Positions 47,901 through 61,864 of a DNA stretch of 64,000 bases are shown piece after piece. Below the pieces are notes generated by a model that was not told the DNA's origin, did not search any database, and was given only the letters and a program-made list of their open reading frames with translations. Made by a program: the position numbers and the translations under genes. The stretch is from Nemania diffusa. Taxonomy: Eukaryota > Ascomycota > Sordariomycetes > Xylariales > Xylariaceae. The stretch lies in contig JBBPUQ010000009.1 in the NCBI GenBank assembly GCA_038501195.1, positions 2,108,001 through 2,172,000 of the forward strand, read 5' to 3'. Numbering within the stretch: the first letter of the stretch is position 1; each line of letters starts with the position of its first letter.

Positions 47901-50900
47901 TTAATTTTTATTAATAGTATTTTATTTTATAATTTTAATTATTTTAGTGTTTTAAATACTTTAATATAAAATATTAGCACTTTTACTAATTTTTATTTTT
48001 ATAATATAGTTATATATATAATACTATATAACAAAAGCTTTAGTTTGAAATTTTAAAATATATAAAAAATATACTTATAAATATATTTAATAATAAAACT
48101 GTTAATTTAATTGTGCTATATAATAAAATATTTAAAATTATTTTTAGTTTTATTTTATAACAGTAACTTAAAATATTGCTTAATAAATATTATTTATTAA
48201 TTAAATATAATAATGTTATTGTTATAACAAATTTTATTTAAAACTTAATATATAATTGCTTTTTATATATTAAATTTATTAAAATTTTTGTTATATTTTT
48301 TAGTATTAATAATATATTTAATAATAATTTTGATGTTTTATTTAAGCAAATTATTAGTTTTTATATTATATTAAATAAATTTAAAATTATAAAGTTTAAT
48401 ATAAAACTAGTTTTTTAAGCAGAATAAAATAATAAAGTTTAATTTATTGCTTATAAAAATAAACAGCTATTTTATATTATATAAAAAGCTTAAATTTTAA
48501 ATAGAATTTAATATATAAAAAGCTATAAATTTTTTATATTTTATAAAAACAGTAATTTTTTTACTGCATTTATATTTTTTATAAACTATTATTATTAATT
48601 TAATAAATTATTTAAATATTAACATTTAAATTTTTTAATGTTTTTAATAATATAAAGCTATTTAATAATTTAATAAAATATTGTTAAGTTTAGTAAAAAC
48701 TTTTAAAAAAGTATAATTGATTTAAATATTTTTATATAAATTAATAGTATAATATTAGTACTTTTTACTAAGTAATATTTATATATTATATAATTTTTGC
48801 AGTAGTATAAAAAAATAAGCTTAAAATTAAATTGCTATATTTTAAAGCTAAAATTAGTTTATAAAAAGCTTATATATATTTTTAAATTTTTTGCTTTATA
48901 TTTATTAAAGTTTATAATATTGCTTTTTTTATTAAATATAGTAGATTTCTATAATATATTTTAAAAGTTAAAAAATAATACTTAAAATTTATATAAAAAA
49001 TAAAGTTATAAAAAAAATAGTTTAAACATAGTTAATAATAAACTAAATTAAAAAGTTAAAATTTATTTTAGTAATAAATAGTATAGCTAAAAATGCTATA
49101 TAGTCAATATAAATATTTATAAAAATAATGCTGTATTATTTATTTTAAAAGCAGTATAAATAAAGCAGCTAAATTGTTTTAATTTTTTTGTTTATATTAT
49201 TTACTTTGATTTATATTTGCAAACTTAACATTTAATTTTATATTAATAAAGTAATATAATTATTATAATATAGTATAAAAAATATAAATATTATTTAAGC
49301 TTGTTTTTGTTTTTTTGTAATATTAAAAAATATTATAAAAATATTTACTACTGTAGCAAAAAAAAATAATATATAATAAAACTTAAATTAGCTTAATTTA
49401 TTAAGTTTTTATTTAAACTAGTTTTTATATACTTATTATTTGTTGATTTTTTTTTTTTAAATATAATAAAACACTAATGTTTGCAGAATTAAAAGCGTTA
49501 TATTTTATACTATAATATGCTTTATAATAAATTTTACTTAAAAGCTAATAATTATTTACTAGTTGTAGTTACAAAATGTTAAAATATTTTATTTGTTAAT
49601 ATTTTTTGCTTTAATATATAAAACATTATTTAATAAAACAACTTTTATATTTAAATTTATAGTATTAAAAACTATAATTAATATAAAAAATTTAAATAAC
49701 TTTATATATTTAGCAATAAATAAAATTATATTTAATAAAAACATAGATTTAGCAAAAAAATTTGTTATATATAATATTTATATAAATAAAGTTTATTTTA
49801 TTATTATAGTTTATTATAAATATTACTGCAGCTTTTTAGTTATTTATAAAATAAATATAGCGTTAGTTATTAATAAAAAAAAACAACTAAAAAAGCTTTT
49901 TGTTATTATATAAAAATTAATATATTTTTATATAAAATATACAATAAAAAGCAAAGTTATATTTAAATTTAAAAATAAAAATTTAAAATTAAAAGTTTTT
50001 AAGTTTATAAATAGTAGTACTTTTTAGATTTTTAATAGTAAATATATTATTAAAACTAATTTGTAAAAATATACTGCTAAAATTAAAAGTAACATTAATA
50101 AAATAAAAAAGTATTTAATAAATATAAATGTTTTAGCTAATATAAAAATTTTAATAAATAAAAAGTATTTATTTATACTATTAAAAATTAGCAGTAAGTT
50201 ATTTTATAATATTATAAAACATTAAAATTTTATATATAAAAGCAAATATTAACTTAAATTTTATATATAAGTTTTAATAAAAGTTAAATAGTATTAAAAA
50301 CAAAAGCTTAAAAGCAGTACTAAAAGCAAAAAATAATTTATTTTTATTACTTAATATAAACTATTAATATAAAAGTATATAAAAAAAGTATTTTAAAAAT
50401 ATAAGCTTATTATATAGTTAAAGTATTTAATTATTATATTTAGTAACTAAAGTAATAAAAACAATAAAAAAGTTTTTTTTTTTTTTAAAAATAAAAAAAA
50501 CAACAGAAACAATAAAAATAGTTTTATATTTATTACTTAATATAAACTAATATTAATAAACAAATACTTTAATAAAAATAATAACAAAAAAAATAATAGC
50601 TATATTAGTTTAAATAAAAGCAATAAAATTAACTTTGTAAAAGTTGTTTATAATATTTAAATTAACTAAATTAAAATTTATAGAAAAATTATAATTATTT
50701 GCTTTTTTTTTTGCTTTTTTTTTTACTTTATGTTATATTATATATCGCTGTTATTAATAGGTTTTGCAGTGCTATATTTAGCTATTTAATGCTATAGCTA
50801 TAAATTTAAATATTTTATTAAATAAATTTAATAATAAATAAAAAAATATCAAAATTAATTTATATAAAAAAATAGCGCAGAAAATATAACAATATAAAAA

Positions 50901-51399
50901 TAGCTAAATAATATAAAAAAAATTAAAATTAGCTAGTATTAAAAATAAATATATATAAAAAAAAGCTATAAAAAAAAGCTATAATATAAATATAAATAAA
51001 TTTTATATAAAGTTGCTATTTTTGTATATTATAACATTTGTTTATTATATTTACTAATTGTTATATTTTTTTTGTTATAAAGTGTTATATTTGCTGTTAT
51101 AAAAATATTGCAAATATATATTTATATAAAAAGTAATAAATATATATTTTTAAAACAAATAAAATATTTAAGTATTTATAAAAATATAAAAATATTTAAA
51201 CTAATAATACTAATAGCTTTTTAATATATATAAAAATTAAATTTAATATTTTAAATAAAATAAGTGAAAAAATTTAATATAAAAAATAAAAATAATAATA
51301 TTTTTTTAATAAATATAAAACTTTATATTTATAACAACAATATTGCTTAACTAGCTAAGTTGTTTGTTTAAAAAAATAAAGAAAAAAAAAAAAAGAAAG

Positions 51400-51402
<3 letters not shown>

Positions 51403-51443
<41 letters not shown>
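51403..51443. repeat. 41-base A run
   Basis: Uninterrupted run of 41 A, preceded by a purine-rich segment with GAAAAA and AAAGAAAGC words. It may be the poly(A) tail of a retroposon (LINE or SINE type, plus-strand orientation) or expansion of a homopolymer inside AT-rich DNA. Confidence 0.6.
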
Positions 51444-51444
<1 letters not shown>

Positions 51445-52140
51445 AAAAAAGCTAAATATATAAAGTAATAAACTAAAAAAATTATATATAAAGCTAAATA
51501 AATTTGCAAAATTGCTATTTTTTTTTTTTATTATTATATTAATTGTTTATATATTATATTATTTTAATAAATTTCTACTGCTTTATTAGTTTTTATAAAC
51601 ATTAAATTATATAAAAATATATTTTAGTTTATACTTTGCTTAATCAAATAGCAAAATAGTATTTTTTATAAACTTTAATAATATAGTTAAAATTTATAGT
51701 TTAAATATTTTTAAAATATTAAAGTTTAAATTTATATTAATTTAAATAATATTTTTATATTATAGTTTTTTAAATATTATTATTTGATATTTTATTTATT
51801 AAATTAGTACTGTTTTTTTAAATAGATTTTGTTGCATTATAATAAATAATTTAAAATATTAAAGTTTAAACTTATATTTTAATATTGTTTTTTTAAATAA
51901 GCTTTATTATATATAATAGTTAAAAAAGTTTATATATTTAAAAATATAATTATTTTATTAATATTACTTAATTGTTTATTATATAAGCTTAAAATACTAT
52001 AATATTAAAAAGCTTAAGCTTTAAATATATTAATATATTGTACTAGTAAATCTTTTAAGTTTTAAATTTTGTAATAAAAAAGATATTAAGTTAAATTTAA
52101 ATAGGTTTTTTTTGTATATTAAAACTAAAACAAGCAATAA

Positions 52141-52298
52141 AGCAGTTTTTTGTAAAACTTTTTAAATAAGTATTAGCTAAAAAACTAACTAGTAAAACAG
52201 CTTTTTATAAAATTCTTTAAATAAATATTAGCTAAAAAATAAACTAGTAAAGCAGTTTTTTGCAGAATTTTCTAAATAAGCATTAATTAAAAAGCTAA
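52141..52298. repeat. Three tandem copies of a 55 bp unit
   Basis: Copies at 52141-52195, 52196-52250 and 52251-about 52298 share AGCAGTTTTTTG...TAAATAAG..TTAG.TAAAAA with strict 55 bp spacing between the first two. They differ mostly by C/T and G/A changes, so the array predates part of the mutation. Confidence 0.7.
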
Positions 52299-55200
52299 CA
52301 TATTTTTTAATAATATTAATTAAATATAAAAGTTTGCTTTATATTTAAGCAAAATTATATAACTACTAGTTTTACTATTAGCAAATATTTTAATAAATAA
52401 GCTAGTTTATAAACTAAAAACTAATTTACAATATAACCTAGTATAAAGACAATTAAAAGCACTATTTAAGTTTATTTTTGCTATACAATAAAAATTAAAG
52501 CTATAAAACATTTTTAATTATAAAGTTTTAAAATTAAATATTTTGCTAATATTTTAGTTTTAATTTTAGCTTAAATTTATAAAATATTTAATTTATAATT
52601 TAAAAATTATAAAAAATAGAATTTTTATTATTAATTGCAATTAATAGATTTTTTTATAATTGTTTTTTTTTTGTTATAAAAAATACTAATATAAACGGTT
52701 TAATTAATAATATATTAAAAAATATATAGTTTATTATATATATAAAAGTAAATAAAAAAAAAAACTAAAATAGCTTAATAATAAAGTATAATATATATAT
52801 AAGTGTTAAAAACAAAAAAATATATATATATAAAAGCAAAAATAAAAATAGCTATATAAAAAGCAATATAATTAAATTGTATATATAGCTTAAAAACTTA
52901 TATTAAATAACAAAGTATAAAAATTGTAAAAAAATAAGTTAATAAAATAAATTATAGTAAATATATACTTATAATAATTTATAAATATATAAAAAATATT
53001 TTTATAAAAAATTGTAGCAAGTTTTTATATATACTTTTTATAGTTTATTTATTTTACTTTATAGTATAATTGTAGCATTATATCACTTAACTTTTTTATA
53101 ATAAAATAATTTTTTATAGCTTTAATAATAAACTTTTTTTATTTATTGTTAATTATTTTATTTATTTTAAGCTATAGCTAGTTAAACTTGTTTAATTAAA
53201 TAAATATAAAGTTTTTAATAAATATATTTAAGTTTTATTTTAACTAAGCTAACAGTTTAATATAATATTTAAATAATTTAAAGATTTTTTTAATAAAAAA
53301 TAGTTTTACTTTATAAAAACTAAATTTAGTTTAATAGTTAAAATAATATTTTATATAGTTTAATTTAATTAATTTAATATAAACTATATTATTTTTTGTT
53401 AATTTTAATAGTTATTTATATAAACTATTATAGTAAATTTTTATATAAACTTATATTAATACTATTATATTTATAGCTTTTTATTATAAAATTTGCTATA
53501 TAATATTAAAGTTTATATTTAAAGTAAAATTTATAAATAAAAAAGTTTTAAGTTAACAGCTATAAAAAATTTTAAAAAAGCTTTTAATAATAGTAACTAA
53601 TATAAAAGTATTAAAACAGTAAATAATATAAAAAAAATATAATTTTTAACTGTTAAAATTAAATTTAATATTTAAAAAAATAATTATATTAGTTATAAAT
53701 ATTTAAACTATATATTTAATTTATTTATTTATAAAATAATAATAAACAATAGTAACTTTTATATAAATTTAAGCAGTTTTATAAAAAGCTGTTTATAAAT
53801 TAAAAACAAATTTAAAATTTATATTTAAAATAAATATATTTAAAAAGCTTTAATTAATATAAATATATTTAATATAAATTTTAATTTATTATTTAAAAAT
53901 ATAAATAAATTTATTAACTATTATTTTTATAAATTTAAATGTTTTGTTAACAATAAAAAAAAAAACATTGTTGCTTTTTTTAAAAATTAGCAATTTAACA
54001 ATAAAGTTTATATAAAAAACAAAAAACAGAATTTAAAAAGTATCAATAAAATATAAATTGCTAAATAGTTTAATTTAGTTTGTTTTAGTACTTATATATT
54101 TAAAACAAATGTTACAAATATAATCAATTATAAATATTTTTATATTTAAAAAAAAAATAAAAAAATATAAAAAATAATATATATATTATATTTTTGTATA
54201 TATTTAATTATTATATATTATATATAAAATATATATATATTAAAAAGCTAATATAATAAATTAATTAATTTTTAAGTTTATAAAATATATAAATATAGTT
54301 TAAAAATTAAAGCAAAAAAAATAAAATATAAAATTTAAAACTTTTTTATTTTTAAAATTTTGCTATTATTATATAAGCTTATTATAAACTGTTTTAAAAC
54401 TTTTATTTTTTTTATAATTAGTAGCAATAATTTATATTAATTTATTTAATATATATAATAATGCTATAACAAATTTATTAAAATTTTATAAACAGATTTT
54501 AGTTTATAAAAAAATAAAATTATTATTTAATAATAAACTATTTTATAGTAGTAATATAGTTAAATTTTTAGTTTATTATATTATTAAAGCTAAAAAATAA
54601 TTTTATAATAAAAAATTATATATAGTTTATTATTGTTTTATTTAAGCTTTTATAATAATTAAAAATTATATTGTTTTAAATACAAAGTTAAGTTTTAGTT
54701 TATATTTAAAAAGTTAAAATAGTACATTTATATTTATAAAACTAAAACTAAAAATATATATAATTTTTAGTTTATAAACAAAATATAAAAAAAATAATCG
54801 TTAAATTTTAAATTAATTTAAAACTTTTAGTTAATTATTTATATTTATAAATAATTAAACAATAATGTTATAGTTTATATAAATATAAACATTATTATAA
54901 TTTAAAAAATATATTAGCTTTTTTAAAAACTATATTAAATTATAAGCTTTAATTTTGTAAATATTAAAACGTAGTTTTTTTGACTTAAAAATATAAAATA
55001 AAAAAAAAATAAAGTATAATTTGCTATTTTTTTAAATCTAATATATTATAGTGCTAATTTTATATAAACAGCTAAAATTAATACAAAAAATATATAGTTT
55101 AATATAATTTAAATATATTAGCTTAATAGTTTTATAAACTTTAGTTTTTAAAATTTTTTATATTTTTTTAGCTTATTTTTATAAAGCTAAAATATATTTA

Positions 55201-58200
55201 AGTAGCTTTTAATATTTTTTAAAAACTACTAAAATAATTTTGCTGTTTTTATTTAATATAAAGCTTTTAAAATAATAAAGCAGTTTATATTGTTTAATAT
55301 ATTAAGTTTTTATTAAATTAGTTTTAGCTAAATAGTTATAAAATTTAAAAGTTTTAATATTATTAAAAAGTTATATAATAGCTATAAAATAATAAATTTA
55401 ATTTTATTAAAATTTAAATAATTTAATATTATATTTTAATTTTTATAATATAGTTAATATAATAAATTTATAAATAGCTGTTATTTTTTTTTTTATTATA
55501 AATAATTTAAATTAAAATATATATATTTTTAAAACTTAAAGTTTATATTAAGCAAAATAATATTTATTTAAAAATATAATATATTTAAATATAACAAAAA
55601 AACTAAATATAACATTAAAATATTTAATATAATTTTAAATATTATAAAAAAAAATAATAATGTTATTTATATATATAAAAACAAATTTTTAAAAATATTT
55701 AACTAAAAATTATTTTATATAATATTAAAAAAAACTTAATAATGTTTTAAGTTTTATAGTAGCAACTATAAATTATTTATATTTATAATAAACTATAACA
55801 AAAGCTATTTTTTATTTATTTTTTGCTAATATTAGCTGTTAAAAAAATTTTTTTATAATATTTATAACAGTAAAAACAATAAAACTATAAAAAGCGCTAA
55901 AAATATTATTTTATTAAAAAAAAAATATATATATTGCTAATTATTTTAGTATTAATTTTATATAAATTAATAATAACTTTAAATTTAAGTTTTTTTTAAA
56001 CTAAAAATGTTAAAAATATAATAAATATTAGTTAGTTTAAAAATATAAATTTAATAATTCTGCAATTATAAAAAAAGTTTAAAATTAAATTTATTACTTT
56101 TTAGTTTTTTATATTTTGTTAATATAATTGTTAGTAAAAGTTTTTTAAATTTATATTTTTTTTAAATTTTATAAACATTTTAATTTTATTATTAAAATAG
56201 TTAAATTTATTGCAAAAAAAATATATTAATTTATTAAAAACTTATTTAAATTTATATAAAATTTTTTATAACTAGTTTTAAAAAATGTTAATTTTAGTTA
56301 TATTAATTTTAAAAAGCTTTAATAATATAAAATCTAGCAAATTAAAAAAATTAAAAAAATAACTATAGCTATATTAATTATTTAGTTTATTATTTTTATT
56401 GTTACTTTTTTAAGTTTTAAAAATATTTAATAATTATATAGTTTAAAGATTTTTTTGCTTTATTTAAATAGCTTATATTTGTATTAAAATATAAATTTTA
56501 TTAGTTTAAATATTAACTAATATATTATTTTTATAAAATATAATTAGTTATATTTTAAAGTTAGCAAATAAAAGTTTGTTATTTTATTTATTAATAATAG
56601 TATATATAAAAAATTTTAAAATATTTTTTGTAAAATTTTTAACAAGTTTAAAAATAACAAAATATTTATTTATATATAGCAAAAAATATAAATATTAAAC
56701 TTTAATTGTTATATTTATGTTTAATTTTATATAATAGTTGTTTATTGTACAAATAGTAAATATTTTGTTTTTATAAAGTTTTAGCTTATTAAATAAAAAA
56801 CTAGTTGTTTAAAATAATTGTTTTAAATTTTTTAGCTAAAAAGTATTATTTTGATTTTTTTTTTTTTATTTAATATTAAACTTGTTAAATTTAAAAAATT
56901 TAATACTGAAAATATATTTAAAACTTAATTTATTTACAAAATATATATTAATTAATTGTTTTTAAAGCTATTTATTAATATTTAATAATATAATAAATAT
57001 TATTATTATTTATAAAACAAAAAGTTTTAAACTATTTATGCTTTTTATATAAATTTATATAAATAAATTTATAATAAATAAAAAAAAATAATATTGCTGT
57101 TAAAATTTATAAAATATAAAACTAAGTAATAAATATATATTTATATAAACTTTTAATATATTATTTAATATATAATTAAATATTTGTAAATAAAAAAAGC
57201 TAGTTTATAAATGTTTTTTTTTATTTAAAAAATATATAAATATATTTTTTTTTATATATTTTGTAATATAAACATTTTTAACTTTTATACTATTTATTGC
57301 TACATTTATAAATAATTTAATAAAAAATATATTATTTAAATTTAATAATAAATTTAACTTTAACAACTTATTTAAAAAAACAAATTTAATTTGTTTTAAT
57401 ATTTTGTTTAAAAATAATAGTTTATAAATAAACTATATTAGCAATATTATAATTAATATATTATTAATAAATAATATATTTAATTTTATAAAAATAAGCT
57501 TTATTTTTATTAAAAATATATTAGCAATTAAAATTTAAATATTATTTGCTATAAAAGTTGTTATTATATTTTTTTACAAAATGTTTTTTTAAAATGTTTA
57601 TTTTAATTGTTTTTTAAATTAATAATAAATATATATTTACTATTAAAAAAAAAAAAAATCAAATAATAGTTTAAAATTATTTAAAAAAAACTAAAAAGTA
57701 TTAATTTAGTTTATAATAAAAAAATAATTTTTATAAAAAATAAAATAAATATTATAAATCTTTTTATTTTAAATAATTAGTTGTTTGTTAACAATAAAAA
57801 CTTTAGTAGTTTTTATATTTAGTTATTTTGTTATATTAATATTTATAAGCTTATTTTAATTTTAAAAAGCAGTTAGCTAGTTTAAATTGTTTTAATTACT
57901 AAATATAAAATTATTATTATTTTAATTGTTGTTTTAATTATTGCAATAATTGCCACAGCTATTGTATTAATTGTTACATTTTTTGCTTTAAATATTTTAA
58001 AATTAATATATAAATTTTAGCTAAACTGTTTTTTTTTTAGCTGTTATTAAAACTAATAAAAAGTTGTTATTATTAAATTTTTAAAATAATTAAAAAAACT
58101 AATTTAAAACTACTATAGCTACAAATAAATTATTAAGTTTAAATTAATTATATTACTAGTTATAATAAAAACAAACATTAATAAAATTATAAAAATATAA

Positions 58201-60715
58201 AAAGTTATATATATTTTTATAGTTAATTTTATTTTATTTAGTATTACTTATTAATATATATTTTATTTGTTAGATTTTTTAAATGTTTTTTTTAATTAAT
58301 TTTTTTTACAATATTATTTACTTTTTTTGTTATTTAAATTTTTTATATACTGTTTTATAATATTTAATAACTTGTTAATATAAATTTATAAATATATTTT
58401 ATTAGTTTTTTTTTATTAAAATATAAGTTTTAAAATATTTATTAAAGCTATTATATATATATAGTGCTTGTTAATTTTTTAAAAAAAATTTTATTTTGTT
58501 ATATTATTTGATTTTGTTGTTAATATAGTTATTAATAATATATTGCTTTTTATTACAAAAAAAATAAATAATACTGTTTTTTTTTTATATTATAATATTA
58601 TAATTTTTGCTAAATCTATATTATATAGTTTTTTTAAAATTTTTAAAGTTAATAAAAAATCGCTGTTTTTTTTTTTATATTAATAATATAAACTATTTAG
58701 TTTTAAAAAAGTTGCTATTAAATAAAATACTAATGCTAAAATAATTAAAAACTTTTTTTATACTAATATAATAAATAAAATAGTTTAGTTTTATAATATA
58801 TAAAATAATTAATTTTATATTATAATATATAAATAGCTAATTTTTAATTTTTATAAAAAAACTAATAAACAAAACAAACTTAAAATTATTGTTTAATTAA
58901 TTTAAAACTTTGTTTAAACTAATATTATTATTTATATAATTTAGTTGTTTATAACTTAAATAATATTAATTGTTTTATATATTATAAAAGTAGTTATTAT
59001 AACAAATTTAATAAATGTTTATATATTAAATAAACTAATTTTAATTTTATTAATATAAAATGTTATAATTAATAAATTTATATTTTTAATTTAAGTTTTT
59101 ATTTTTATTTTTAAAAAATATAAACTATAAAAATTAAAATAAACTAAAATTAATATAATTTAAAGCTGCTAATTTATATAAAAATAATTTTATAGTTTAT
59201 AAAAAAAAAAAAAAATTAAGTTTTTTAAAAAATCAATTAATTAATATTTAAAGTATTTAATTTAATTTAGCTACTTTATTTATTTTTACAAAAACTTATA
59301 TATATAGTTTTTTAGCTTTTTTTTTTATAAATTAAACAAAAAGTTGTTAAATTTAAACAATAATTTTATTAAAAAATATATATTTAAGTTTTTAAAATTT
59401 ATTTAAAGTTATTTTATTAATTAGTTTAAAAATAATTGCTATATTTTAGCAATAGTTTAAAAATATATAAAAATCTATAAATAGCTTTAAAGTTTTTATT
59501 TTAAATAAATTATAAGTATTTTTATTAAAAGTTATAATTAAATTAAATTTTATTATATATTTAAATTAGTTAAACTTTATTTATTTTATATTAAAAGCTA
59601 TTTTTAATATAAACTTAATGCTTTAATAATTAAATTTTATTTGATTTGTATTTTTTATATTATAAAACTTTTAAATAAAAAAAGCAAATAAATAAATAAA
59701 ACTAGCTATAAAATTAAAATTTAAAAACAGTAATAAAAAAACATAAAATTAAAAACTGTTTTAATTAATAAAGCTTAAAATATAAAAGTTATAAAATAGT
59801 AATATAAAATAGTTTATATAAAGTTTTAATAGCTATATTTACAATAGTAAATAAAAAATATTACTGTTTATAAAATTAAAAGCTAATTAACAAAAAAAAA
59901 GTATAAAACTTGTTTAAGTAACTAAATTAATAAAAAAGTTTAAAAACATTAATTAAAAGTTATTATATTTATATATTATAAAAAAACGTAATAATATAGC
60001 AAAAGTATTAATTATTAAATTTAATAATAAGTTGTTACTTTTTTTTATAAAAAAGTTTAATTTATTTTAACAGTTAATAATTAATAATTAACAATAATAA
60101 ATAAAAAATAAAAGCTTATTAATTAAACTATATAGCTTTAAAAAATTTAATATAAAAAAAATAAACTAATTAAATAAGTTTTTTAGTTTAAATTTAGCAG
60201 TTGTATTATTTTAAAAAAAAACTATAAACAATATTAAACTAAAGTTATAAAAAAAAAAATACAAAATTAAAAATAAAAAAGTTAAAATTTATAAAAAAAG
60301 CTTTATAAATTAATTTTTTTAAAATATAAAACATTTTTTTAAATTTTTTAGCTGTTTTTTTATTTGTTTGTTATTTATTAATAAATATAATATAATATAA
60401 AGCTATTGTAATATTTAAAAAAGTTTTCAAAAATTGCTTTCAAAAGTTTTTTAGTAAATTTTGTTGCTAAAATTAACACTATTTTTTATTTTTATAAATA
60501 AAATAAATAAATACTTTTAATTGATTATAACTAATATTAATTACAATAACAATTTAACTACTTTATAAAATAAGTAATTAATAAAAGTTATAAATTATTG
60601 TTGAAACTATTTGTTAAAGTTGTATTATTGCTTAAGTCGGACTTTCGAAGAGCTTTATTAACAAATTGACCGTTTTTTGTAGTAAAACTTCAAAAAAAAC
60701 AATCGCTAGCTACTA

Positions 60716-60742
60716 TATAGTAACTCCCACCTTACTCAGCAA
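60716..60742 (+). repeat. Unmutated 27 bp copy (C) of the repeated terminus; right edge of the AT-rich block
   Basis: Identical in all 27 positions to the first 27 bases of copy A. On its left is AT-rich mutated DNA, on its right sequence of normal composition unrelated to the rest of the 207 bp unit. Confidence 0.8.
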
Positions 60743-61864
60743 TTCAAGCGAAGGATGAGCTGGCTTGTAATAACGATTTCTCCAATGTCAAGTTTCCCTC
60801 TGAATCCAGGGATCGTGAACCATATTGCCTACACGCTAGTACCTATAAAAGTACGCCTCAAAGGCCTCTCAATAACAGATCAGCCGCTTTTCCCACCTGT
60901 CAGACTTACTTGGGCGTTGAACAATGGTCCTAGCCCAAATTTCAGAGACACAGCTGTGTAGATTGTAGAAAAGGTAGCCCTTACTAACAGGTAGATACCT
61001 TTCGTCGCTTCTTAGATTCTAGGACGTTAATAACAACACGCCTATATGTTATTTATCTCTAGGGATTACAGGATAGCTTGATCCAGTCCTGGATCGATAA
61101 TGCTCGGGCTAGACTTAATGGATAATTCTAATTAGCTCTAAACATTCTTATCATTGTGAGATATTAAATCTAAAAAAAATAAATTTTCTATTTATTTTTT
61201 TAATGCTATTAAATATATTTTTTAAAAATAATACAATATTAGTTTATATAATACTGTTAATTATTTTTTTAAACTAATATTAACTATTATTATTTATTTT
61301 TTTGTTATATTATATGCTATAGTTATTTATTTTTATTAATAGTAACTATATAAATTATATTTATTTTTTGCTATTTTAAAAATATTTTATATAAAAATAT
61401 TAATATTAATAACATTGACTTAGTTATATTATTTAAACTTGTATTTCTATTATATTAATTTTGTACTGTACGCTGTAGTAATAGCTTTAATTTATGATTT
61501 TGTTTAGATTTTGTAAAGTGAAGTTTATCTGAAGGTTTCTGCCTTGTGGGGCAAACGTGGTACGAGGGACTCTAGTTTCGGATGCCACAACCTCCAGTCT
61601 TGGAGGCTTCCATACCAACACTTCAACATTTGTATGCAAGATATGACAATGATATATCGTTCACGCCGCACAGTGACAAGAAACTGAATCATATTATTCC
61701 AGGTTCGGTTTCATACATAAATACAAGTAATTAATCCAGTGCCAAAAGAGCAGTCAACCAATACAACACCTCGATACTTAGAAAAGTCAAACATAAAAGC
61801 AGGCTATGGTGGTAACAGTATTCTCATCCTTATTAATTAACATTTGCTCCCCCCCGGTATTTAG
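60743..61864. other. Intergenic, with a second small AT-rich mutated patch at about 61166-61500
   Basis: From 60743 to about 61165 the sequence has normal composition but no recognised gene (the ORF at 60755-60961 has no motif). From about 61166 to 61500 it has the same AT-rich appearance as the large block. From about 61500 to 61864 composition is normal again; this is the 3' side of the Mtc1-like gene. Confidence 0.5.

Larger units (their letters stand above)
43581..60715. repeat. AT-rich, RIP-mutated block of about 17.1 kb, probably decayed transposon sequence
   Basis: Roughly one base in eight is G or C. Surviving cytosines stand mostly after A or G (AC, GC words); CC, GG, TC, GA and CG are rare. 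No open reading frame with a family motif remains; the two longest ORFs (46702-46908, 49593-49913) are Ile/Lys/Asn/Phe/Tyr-rich products of composition. The block starts with the mutated repeat copy B and ends at the unmutated 27 bp copy C. It should be heterochromatic, by analogy with RIP-mutated DNA in Neurospora. Which element it came from cannot be read by eye. Confidence 0.85.

Noticed and set aside
49593..49913. ORF of 106 codons in the AT-rich block
   Set aside because: Ile/Lys/Asn/Phe/Tyr make up most residues; it follows from base composition and has no motif. The same holds for 46702-46908.
43581..60715. AT-rich block as a regional centromere
   Set aside because: Neurospora-type centromeres are AT-rich mutated DNA but much longer; 17 kb with active genes close by on both sides fits a decayed transposon insertion better.
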